Assembly (NCBI GenBank): GCA_002102555.1
Contig: MCFL01000010.1
Location: 124,001 to 188,000, forward strand
Direction of reading: 5' to 3'
Source: Catenaria anguillulae PL171
Taxonomy: Eukaryota; Blastocladiomycota; Blastocladiomycetes; Blastocladiales; Catenariaceae
Length of the DNA stretch: 64,000 nucleotides
A program made the translations under genes and the position numbers. The notes under the pieces were generated by a model that was not told where the DNA came from, did not search any database, and saw only the letters and a list, made by a program, of their open reading frames with translations. This document shows, one piece after another, positions 12,567 through 21,124 of the stretch (positions are counted from its first letter, which is position 1; every line of letters starts with the position of its first letter).

Positions 12567-13649
12567 CTAGTTGCCAAAGCTGACCGACTTACGTCGGTTC
12601 AAGCTGCTGCCAGAATGGGACGAATGGAGACTTGGTGAGCGTGGCATGAGTGAAGCCCGGCGAGATCCAATCGATCCAGAGACGGACGGTGACTTCTTGA
12701 TGGTCAGGTACTCTGAGCTCTCTGGGCAAGTCAGGTGTAGAACCGAGTTGTAGCCACTGGGCATACGGCATAGTTGACTATCGGTGCCGTAAACTTCCTT
12801 GATCTGGTTTGCGATCCACACGCGCGGATTCCCATGAATGACTTCCATGGCTTCAATTGGCTCGAGCTTTGTCAGCGCAAGGAAGCGGTCATAGATCTGC
12901 TGAACCTTGGCTGGCCGGATGACTTTGGGCTTGTTGATAGAGTCCAAGGAGCCGACTGGGTACAAGTGAAAGTCGATAAATGTTACCAGTCCGTGGACAT
13001 CCTTTTGCAACGCCTCAATCGCCACTTGCAGATCGTGTTCGCCAGGTCGCACGGCTTTTCCAACGTCGAGAATGACCAACTGGCGAAAGGTTGCGCCAGT
13101 CGGGCAAGATGACTCGACAAGCATACTCATCGCCTCCAGCCCGCACAGATCTTGATGGAAGATGTTGTTTACATGTAAACAAGCGAGGCCCTTTGCAGCG
13201 GCACTCAACCATGATTCACGTTCAAGATCGGTCACTTGGCCACACACAGCCCTGGTTGGCCGGGTGCGGCAATTCTTCAAGTCGAGGAAAACCCAAACGC
13301 ATTGATGCCTCAGGTCAAGTGCCACGCCAGTGTATCCGGTCACGGGCCACTCGTCGTAGGCAAGAATGTTGAAGTGTAGCACTGCCTCCTCGCACGCCTG
13401 CTTGAGGCTCGCCATTGGGTCAGTAAGCTTGAGATCGAGGTCGATTTTTCTGGCTCCATGTACTTTACCCGTTGTTGCATTCTTGGCAAAGTGGTATTGA
13501 CCTGAAAAGGGCTGCTCTTCAACGGTAAACTCATCCAGTGCACACATGAATGGAGGATCGAGCCTCTGAAAAGCCTGTGCGAAAGCGGTTGCATCGACGC
13601 TGCTGCTGCTGCTGCTGCTGCTTCCGTCGGTTTTGTCGATGAAATCCAT
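12567..13649 (-). CDS. Protein-kinase-like protein, probably catalytically defective
   Basis: Single exon, 360 aa. The middle resembles a kinase C-lobe: LACLHVNNIFHQDL (HRD-like, HQD) about 25 residues before VILDVGKAV (DFG-like, DVG), then an activation-loop-like stretch and a helical region. The N-lobe is poor: no glycine-rich loop is visible, and the best candidate for the ATP lysine is in GARKID (about residue 67). The asparagine expected five residues after the HRD aspartate is absent. So the family is recognisable but activity is doubtful. Residues 10-17 are a serine run encoded by a CTG/CAG-type tract (about 13599-13622). The C-terminal 50 residues are Ser/Arg-rich. Same strand as the GPCR gene downstream, which may hint at related roles (inference). 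Confidence 0.6.
   Translation of the reverse strand: MDFIDKTDGSSSSSSSSVDATAFAQAFQRLDPPFMCALDEFTVEEQPFSGQYHFAKNATTGKVHGARKIDLDLKLTDPMASLKQACEEAVLHFNILAYDEWPVTGYTGVALDLRHQCVWVFLDLKNCRTRPTRAVCGQVTDLERESWLSAAAKGLACLHVNNIFHQDLCGLEAMSMLVESSCPTGATFRQLVILDVGKAVRPGEHDLQVAIEALQKDVHGLVTFIDFHLYPVGSLDSINKPKVIRPAKVQQIYDRFLALTKLEPIEAMEVIHGNPRVWIANQIKEVYGTDSQLCRMPSGYNSVLHLTCPESSEYLTIKKSPSVSGSIGSRRASLMPRSPSLHSSHSGSSLNRRKSVSFGN
13599..13622. repeat. CTG trinucleotide microsatellite in coding sequence
   Basis: Eight or so tandem trinucleotides inside the kinase-like gene, read as serines on the coding (-) strand. A length-variable site in principle. Confidence 0.8.
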
Positions 13650-14597
13650 TGCGATGCGGGTACGAGTCGGTCGGCCAGCTTTTGAATCGTGGTTTATGGC
13701 CGCTTCGGTGCTTGACTACTTCAAGGAGGGTGGAGGGGCTCTCCATCAGCTGCAGCCGCTCCTCTTATTCGTCCCGTCGCCAACACCCATTTTCCGCAAA
13801 GGGGGTATCCATTTCAGGCCGAATGAGAATCGATTCGATCGCTTCTTTGTGTTGGCAGAACGAAGCATGGGATGATTCTGGGCCGTGTAGACAAGCGTGG
13901 ATCATGGCAGTTCAGCCGGTTCTTTGGACCTTGAAATCGTGAACGGAATCCGCATATCCAAGGTATCCTGGGTCGTATCGTGAATCGTGATAGTCGTTGG
14001 TTCGCACTGTCTGCAGGAGCAGGAGCGCGTCGACCGTCAGTTAGTCAGACCACGACCACGACCAAGACAGGAGCGGTGGTATACCCCGCCACGATTCAAT
14101 TTTCTGCACAAAGATGGCGCACTGATGAGCTGAATTGCACGACTTGCGAATCCCCCGGAAATGACGAAATGTGATGCTCTTGTGCATCATGGTTCTGGAC
14201 ATGCAGGCGCTGGCCGGTATCGTGAAAAATGTGTATACAGCTTGGAGATGGGCGAGAACGGAAGAGTTTCAGCACTATTTTTCGAACCTGTTTCAAGTGA
14301 ATACCTGCAGTCCCCAGGAAGTTTGCAAGTTCTGCTATGTAGCTTCAAGCTGCTCTTGATCCACTTCTGGCATGTGTATCATCGCGTTTTGCTTCTAAAG
14401 CGGTTTCAAATGCACACCGAGTCACAGCATACCAGTTGACGAGACGGCGAGATGGCGGTGGATCCGAAGATGCCAAGACTTGAGAGAGACCTTTCACCTC
14501 CGCTATAAATTGGATCTTTCCCCAGATGCACCCGATAGTCCATGCCTTAGGTTGTCCTGAGCCCAGTCCTTGCCCGCCCGTCGCCCACCGTATCGCT
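13650..14597. other. Divergent intergenic region, 948 bases
   Basis: Separates the leftward kinase-like gene from the rightward secreted-protein gene and holds both promoters. Short open frames here show no recognisable domain. A TATA-like element lies near its right end (separate entry). Confidence 0.5.
14504..14510 (+). promoter_or_regulatory. TATA-like element upstream of secreted-protein gene
   Basis: TATAAAT, 94 bases upstream of the chosen ATG at 14598. Spacing is compatible with a fungal core promoter; assignment is by sequence only. Confidence 0.4.
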
Positions 14598-15479
14598 ATG
14601 CGTTTCTCAATTCTTTCCCTGGCTCTCTTGGCTGTCGTGGCCGTGGGCGCTCCAGCCGTTCCAGTCCGCAACAACCACACCACTGCCACCGCAAACCTCC
14701 AAGAACGTGGCATTGGTGACTGGCTTAGCGGCAACGTTGTCGAACCGCTCATTGATCAACAAGTCGCCCCGGCCATGCGTGCCTCGTTCGACACCATTTT
14801 CATTGGCACAAAAAAGGCAATCGTTTTTGCTCTCCCGCGTATCGTCAACGACACTGTCGCTCAAGCATTTGGTCTCGAGCCCATTGTTGCCAACGTTGTC
14901 AAGTGCCCCTGGCCCATGCAGACATTGTGCAATGCCGTGTTTTCGCCCATCGATAAGATTGGCGATGCCATCAAGTCCCGGGTCAAGGCCACGATCGACT
15001 TTTCGCTTGATTTGACCAAGAATACGATTACGGACATCACCATTGCCGAAATCAAGTACCGTTTGCTGATCGAACAAGACGAGGCCAAGCGACAAAAGTG
15101 GGGGATTCACGGGTGGTACAAGACCAAGATTAACGAGTTCGTCAAGACTGTGCAAACCGCGCTCAAGACTCGAGTCCATGGCTCAATCGAAACGGCCACC
15201 AACGGGATGCTTGTCGTTGTGCCGGCAGATGCAAGTGCGGTCTTCGACACCTTCTTGCCGGACGGCTTGTTCAAGGGAAGTGTCGTCGCTGAGGTGCGAG
15301 ACAAGGCCAACGAGCTTTTCAAGGGACTTTTTGGATCCGTTCGTGAAAAGATTCAGGGAGTGATGGGTGGTTTGGAGGCCAAGATCATGGTGGCGATTGA
15401 GGAGACGACCAAGAAGTCGATTGCTGCCGCGATCCCGTTCTTTGACGAGACCGACATTCGCGCAAGGAGAAGGATGTGA
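14598..15479 (+). CDS. Secreted protein, 293 aa, unknown function
   Basis: Start chosen at MRFSILSLALLAVVAVGA because that gives a textbook signal peptide (cleavage probably after VGA or APA). A longer frame from 14526 would bury it. The mature part is amphipathic and rich in Lys, Ile, Val, Thr and Asp, with many alternating charged/hydrophobic stretches suggesting long helices, and only two cysteines (about residues 102 and 109, in VKCPWPMQTLC). It ends in a basic tail RARRRM. There is an N-linked glycosylation sequon (NHT) just after the signal and another (NDT). No catalytic motif or known family recognised. It could be a wall-associated or lipid-binding protein, but nothing proves it. Confidence 0.7.
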   Translation: MRFSILSLALLAVVAVGAPAVPVRNNHTTATANLQERGIGDWLSGNVVEPLIDQQVAPAMRASFDTIFIGTKKAIVFALPRIVNDTVAQAFGLEPIVANVVKCPWPMQTLCNAVFSPIDKIGDAIKSRVKATIDFSLDLTKNTITDITIAEIKYRLLIEQDEAKRQKWGIHGWYKTKINEFVKTVQTALKTRVHGSIETATNGMLVVVPADASAVFDTFLPDGLFKGSVVAEVRDKANELFKGLFGSVREKIQGVMGGLEAKIMVAIEETTKKSIAAAIPFFDETDIRARRRM

Positions 15480-15848
15480 ATGTATTGTACGATGTTCTTG
15501 TTGCCCTCGGGCCGACTCCAGGTCATTGAGAACGTGATACATATCAATAGCATCATTTCTTTCGCCACGGTACATAATCCCACACGTGTCTCACAGGTGA
15601 TCGCTCTTCATCCATTTTGTTCCTTCAAGATAAATACGGGCGGCAATGAAGATCGAGAAAAAGTCTCCAAGCACGACCTTTGCTTAACCATACAAACCCA
15701 CACAAGAACATGCACAAGAAAAAAAAAAGAATTCCACACAACCTACCTATACCTAATAAGCCTAAACCTAACCAACCTCACCAACCTCACCGACCTCACC
15801 AACCTAAACCAAACGTAAACTGACCTATACCCAATACCTCACCTACAG
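15480..15848. repeat. Gap with C/A-rich degenerate repeats
   Basis: Between the secreted-protein gene and the peptidase 3' exons. From about 15743 to 15817 the plus strand is a run of degenerate CCTAAC/CCTCACCAA units, resembling decayed telomere-like or simple-sequence DNA. An A run precedes it near 15720. No gene. Confidence 0.6.
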
Positions 15849-16257
15849 ACTTGCTCGACGACGCCTCGCCCGTCAACTTTGCGCACATGCCCGGCCGCAC
15901 ATGCTTCTTCAAGGCAAGAACGATCCCCGCGTCAAGGTGTCCAAGTCGAAACAGATTGTCAATGCGATTGAAAAGAGTGGTGTCAGCGTGTACTGTGGTG
16001 GCTTCATTTTCGTTCAAAGTGCTGTCATGGTTCAAAACAACAGCTGACGGTCTATGCTTGGATCCACAGTCCTGTATGAGGATGAAGGCCACGGCTTCAC
16101 TCTCTCGGTGAACCGAGTCGATCACAAGCAAAAGATTGATGCCTTCTTGTCAAAGTGTTTCGGAGGCAAGACTCGCGGCCAACCAGGGCTCAGGATGGTG
16201 GACAATGTTGTGGGCTCGAGCGCACAAGTTCGGGTCGCGGGTCATGGTTTGGATTGA
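15849..16257 (+). pseudogene. Orphan 3' exons of an S9 (prolyl-oligopeptidase-type) serine peptidase
   Basis: After an acceptor-like CTACAG the sequence reads LLDDASPVNFAHM. Then, one base out of register, it reads RPHMLLQGKNDPRVKVSKSKQ, the region of the catalytic Asp (NDPRV) in S9 peptidases. A putative intron (about 15994-16070; donor GTGGTG, acceptor CCACAG) joins to LYEDEGHGFTLSVNR, containing the catalytic His (EGHGF), and the frame ends at 16257 after FLSKCFGGKTRGQ. The serine nucleophile region and the whole beta-propeller are missing upstream: the preceding 370 bases are simple-sequence DNA and then an unrelated gene. So this is a truncated remnant or an assembly junction. The frame break near 15889 is a one-base loss. 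Confidence 0.7.
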
Positions 16258-16373
16258 GTGAGTTCGGTCAAGAGGAGTGCATGTACGACTATTCCAAATG
16301 TATTTGTTGTTCTTTGGATGTGAAACCAAGTCAATTGTGTCAGCCAGACCTCGCCACCCAACAATCCCAAAGC

Positions 16374-17802
16374 TCAATTGACCTTGCCCAACTCAATCTT
16401 CCTCGCCAACGCCCGTTCTGTCCGATAGACTGCCGCATCAATCATGCTGGCAACCGTAATGACGCCGCCGACCACGGCACACACGCTCGTCAAGAAGGTC
16501 ATGAAAGACTTGCGGGTCTCGACCATGACCACACGCATGGGCGAAATGTCAAAGTTGAAGAACAGACCAGGCAAGGCCACGTGGCTGATCCCGCCGGGAC
16601 CGCTGACATCGCGCGCGTGCTCGGTGACGCTGTATTGGTTGGTTTTGGTGATGGATTGGTTGAGGTGGTGGTAATCTGTGCCAACGACTGTGAATGCCAA
16701 AGTCAGGTGAGCATCCTATCCGAAACGAGGGCGGGATGAGATGAGGTCAACAAGGCGGACAAACAAACCTTTGAGAAAGTACTGGACAAGGTGGCTGTGT
16801 CCGTTCAACACATTGAGTTGTGTGCCATCCAATGGATTTGGCGGCATGCCAGGAACGGGAGGGCCGAATCGCAGGTAGTGGATTTCGTGGGTAAAGTCGA
16901 ATTGGCGGTTGAGCAGAGCCATCATGTCGTGAATGTGCCCCTGCCCTTGCTCGAAGGAGCGGCCGGGTGCAAAGTGGCTATGGCCATGATCATCAAGGTC
17001 AGCAGGTATGTTGAAATGAGGAGACGGTGGATGTGACCACGTACAAGTTGCCAGCGACTTTGTTGACAGACAAGTGTCCGTGCAAGTTGCATCCCTCGGC
17101 TTCCTGCGCCTTGAGCTTGTCGACGTATCCCTCCCGGACGCACTACAAGAGTGGCAAGCTCTTCTAATCAGATCGCTTCCTCTGTTTGCCAGAATGTTCA
17201 CACAAACGCACCTGCTCCATGTTTTCAACGCCGGTAAACGACCATCCCTTCCTAGCATACGCATCCTCAATATCTTTGCAAGTGTAGCAACACCCGCCCG
17301 ACCCCGCGGGCGCATCTGCGCCATAGCATGACCCGCACTTCTTCTCCACCTTGGCGGCGTCCTTGGCCGCGGCACCCTCCTTTTTGACCTTTTCCAAATC
17401 CGCCGCCTTCAACGCCCCGCCCACCTTACCCTTTTCGGGCACCGCATCCACCACGGGCTTGCCCGATGCATCGAGCCGGACCTTGTAAATGTCGTGGCTG
17501 AGATCATTCAAGTCATGGTGCTCGCCCGCAACGTCCATCACGTCCAAGCTGAGCAGCACGCACGGGATCTTTGGCAGCGTGATGTTGAAGTAAATGTCCA
17601 TCTTGGCTTTTCGTGCAGAGTCGACCAGCAATCGTGACTCGCGCACGGGCGTCATGTACTCGATCCATTCCGACACGAGCAGCAGCAGGATCAAGGCGCC
17701 GGCAATCACGGTGAGCAGGCCGCCCGATTTCGTGCGGATGCGGAAGTCGTCAAGCGTTTTCGCAAATCCGTCAAAGCGGTGCAGGGCAGATTTGGCCGAC
17801 AT
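16374..17802 (-). CDS. COPII vesicle protein Erv46 (ERGIC3 family)
   Basis: ER-Golgi cycling membrane protein that works with Erv41 in cargo retrieval and vesicle formation. Four exons: 17212-17802, 17045-17142, 16769-16977, 16374-16687. Introns of 69, 67 and 81 nt are GT-AG and phases agree, giving 403 aa (yeast 415). Near the N-terminus RFDGFAKTLDDFRIRTKSGG precedes a transmembrane segment (residues about 30-48). A large lumenal domain has CGSCYGADAPAG, CCYTC and YARKGWSF, then VNKVAGNFHFAPGRSF across intron 2. TNQYSVTEH and LPGLFFNFDISP precede the second membrane segment (FLTSVCAVVGGVITVASMID), and the short tail is KIELGKVN. All are family hallmarks, and the HFAPG and FLKVVG joins only appear when spliced as given. 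Confidence 0.96.
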
Positions 17803-18825
17803 GGCGATGATTGACGGCGGTGGCGGTGGCAAGGGCGCTCGGGGTTGGTCGCTTTGGTCGCTGGGGTATTGATTGGGCTGGATGCGGGTGGAGGATGGAT
17901 CTGATCGGGAAGTGGTTGCATTGAGCACATTCCCTCATTTAAATTCATTGCACATTGGATAAGAGAGGGAGCTGCTAGCCTACTATTTTCTGTCTGTCGC
18001 TTGGTTGAACTCGATGGCGGTGGCATTGGCATGAGAGACACGTTCACGTGCGCTCACGCTTGACGGCACGGCAAGGTTGGTGGGCCAAAAGCACCAAGTG
18101 GAGAACAACAAGATGCAAAGAAAGAGAAATGAACATGAATGATAAAAGCATGGATCGATTGTATATCACATGAATAAAGGGACGAAATGCACCTGGGCAA
18201 ACATTAAATGGTATTGACGGGTGGCAGAAATGGACAGAGGGGAGGATAAGAGGGGAAGGACGCCTGCCGGAGAGCTTCGCGCCAGGACATGGATCACAGA
18301 ATCGTGAGGTGAGAGGAAATGCGAAGGAGTGAGCAGCCAGGGGAATGCTGGGCGATGCCATGGTGAGCAGAGGCGATGGGGCTTGGAAAAGATGATATAT
18401 AAGGCATGTGTAGCAAGACATGAGCAAAGAAGAGAGGGGATATTGGAGGATCAGGAGATCAAAGTCACTCGGCAACGAAAAACAAGTACACAAAACAAAA
18501 CAATGACGTAACGATAAATAGTGACGAAAGCTAAAACTGAAACTAAGGGGAACTGTGAAAAACATGAAGGGTTCAAAAGCAGTAACAGGTATGTGTGCAA
18601 CGACGGGAAACCAAAAAAAAAAGAGGAAAAACAGTGCATGAGGGGGGCCAATAATGTGGAAAGAAAGAACAGGCGACACAAGAAAGGGTGGGAATCAAAC
18701 ACACATCTGGCGCCAATAGAGGCGGCCATGGAATGCCAAGAAAATGAATCTACACCCGAGAATGAAGGAAATGGCTGCGAAATGAAAGCGCGATGGAATA
18801 AATAAATGGAATGCAAGGCGCACAA
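17803..18825. other. Gap, about 1 kb
   Basis: Holds the Erv46 promoter side (17803-18050) and a long purine-rich plus strand (about 18100-18810), which is probably the 3' untranslated region of the leftward SANT factor. A 211-codon minus-strand frame here is Phe/Leu/Ser-rich, as any polypyrimidine strand would be. No gene called. Confidence 0.5.
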
Positions 18826-21124
18826 TTACATGGCGTCGTTCAAGCCCGTGTCATGCTGAGCGCTGGACTGCGACGCGGTAGTCGCCTGATGGGCTTCTTC
18901 CGGCCAAGAATCAGTGCGGGTAGCTGGGGCTTGCCCTTGGGACCCGTCGAGCTGCTGATCCGCTGTGATTGGCGGGTTCGCATGAACGCACCCCGGGCTA
19001 TTAAGCACGGGCAAGGGTGCAAACGTTAAGAGTGGATCAGTCGTGGTTGGCGGTGCTTGTCCACTGGGCTGTACGAAATGAGCCGAGTTTGGCGTGGCAG
19101 TAAATTGCGATTGGTTTGGGTGAGCAAGCGACGTCGAATGCATGGCAAACATGCCCGAAGGTGGCGATCCATGGGCAAACTGCTGTTGCACGAGGGGCGG
19201 TTGCTGCTGGGCGGCGGCAGGTTGGCTTGGCATCAGTTGAGGATTCTGACCAGGCAAGTACTGCGGTTGCATTAATGTCGAGTGCGGCTGCGGCTGCAGC
19301 TGACCGAGTTGGAACTGTTGCATGTGACTTGGCGGAGATGCAAGCATGAGCTGGTGCATGGGGCTCGTCGGGGTCGTCGGACTCGGCGAGGGAAACATGT
19401 TTGGGTCAAATCCGGCGTGAGTTGGTGAAGGCTACATGTCAAATGGCCGAGAGGCGTGATGGGTTGATGTGAGCGTTTCGCCTCGGATTCGATTCTGAAA
19501 CCACAAGAAAAGTCGCACCTCGCCCGCCGCGTTCGCTCGGCCCATGACCTCGCCGAGATACTTTTTCTTTTGCCACAACGCATGCTTTTGGTGAACAGTA
19601 TTGATTTTACCTGAGAACCAGAATAAGTCAGATACCGTATGAGCGGAAAACAAGCGAGTCACAATGGAAAAGAAACGGACCTCGAATCTGCTGCTTGGTA
19701 AACAAGATGCCAAACTCATCCTTGAGCCTTTCGCGAATCTGCCCGTACAGCTTTGACCGTTGCGTCATTGGCCACTCACGGTAACTCGGATGCTGCGCCA
19801 GGATGCTCATGAGCAAATTGGTCTGATCGGGTTGCCACTTGTACCCATGGCATGCCGTTTGCGGTGCCGCCGCAACGCGTGTGATGGAAGGAGCCGAGAT
19901 GGGCGCGGCCGGCGGTGATGTTGCAGTTGGCGCGAGCGCTGCTGCACTTGTCACGGTGGATGATGATGAAGCAGACACATTTGACGATTCGGTTGGGTCG
20001 AGCAACTCTGATGCCGGGGTCGAAGGAGACATTGGGACCGAGACAGTTGGTTGCGGAACAGGGGAGTGTGACGAGGATCCGGGTCGCGAGAAATGCGACG
20101 AGTCGGACGAGAAGCGCCGCAAAGCAGATGCGGCCAATGCTTGTTGTTGCTGCTGATGCTGTGCGGCTTGCATGATGTTTGGGCCAAGGAACACAGGCGG
20201 ACCCATTTGCCCCTGCGCAAGCATCGATGGGCCATGAAAAGCACCAGGGATCGCGGACGCCTGAAACTGCTGTGGCTGCAAATTGTGCGCGCGCTGTGTC
20301 GACATCGAGCCAACCTGGTGCTGCTGTTGCTGACGCTGCTCAAATGAGGCTGCAGCCATGATTGCCGACTGGTGGTGCTGATGCTGGAGAAGGCGTTGCT
20401 GTTGCTGGAACAGATACATTTGTTGCTGCATTTGCGCCGATGTGTACGCCGAGAGTGGAACGGCCGGCTGCTGTTGCTGGAATGGCTGCTGTTGTTGAAA
20501 TGGCTGCTGGTGGATTTGCTGATGTTGCGGCACACTGTGCAAAGGCTGTGCGGCGGCTACCCCGAGTGAGTTGTTGGACATGAAGAGCGGGTATGGTGGT
20601 GATGACAATGATTGCGTGGCAAGCGAAGCGGATCCGGAACCGTGAACCGAAGCAGTTGGGGGAGCAGCCGATGAACCCTCGATTTCCGAAAAGTTGTGAG
20701 GCAAACAGGACCCAGGAATCGACGCTTGATTGGGAAATGAAAGGCCAAAATGATTTGTCGTCGGCAGCGAGCTCGTTGAAGTGATTGAGGCATCCAACGT
20801 CGGGGATGAAAGCGCATTCGATGCAGAGATGGCCTGCCCCGTGGTCGAATCAAGCATCAGATGTGACGAGAGCATGGTAACAGATCCAGCAGCTGCCGGA
20901 ATCATAGGCGGAGACCCAAACACGGATTGGACACCATCGGCGGCCGTCGGGGCGCCCTCACTACCAGACGACGCAAGTAGCATGGTCGACGCTGGTGCAG
21001 AGGTCGTAGCGAGCGCTGCAGAGAGGCTGCTGGGATGGGAATCAATACCAGGCGCGCGAATTGCCCCGTCCAAAGTGGACGCGCTGAGCGGAGGGGAAGT
21101 GTGGGTGTCTGGTGTGGGGATCAT
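18826..21124 (-). CDS. Myb/SANT-like DNA-binding protein with poly-Gln tracts (putative transcription factor)
   Basis: Three exons: 19681-21124, 19519-19610, 18826-19431. Introns of 70 nt (donor GTCCGT) and 87 nt (donor GTGCGA) keep phase, giving 713 aa. Residues about 1-400 are Ser/Ala/Pro/Gln-rich with several Gln runs (about 20340-20520). A compact helical domain follows: YKWQPDQTNLLMSILAQHP, SKLYGQIRERLKDEF, then after intron 1 KHALWQKKKYLGEV. The spaced tryptophans and trihelical pattern fit a Myb/SANT-like DNA-binding domain. The C-terminal 200 residues are again Gln/Pro/Ser-rich. The start at 21124 (MIPTPD) is preferred to 21202, which would add a hydrophobic, signal-like leader unfit for a nuclear protein. 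Target genes unknown. Confidence 0.75.

Noticed and set aside
18044..18679. 211-codon Phe/Leu-rich minus frame
   Set aside because: Produced by a polypyrimidine strand in a probable 3' untranslated region; membrane-like composition is a by-product.
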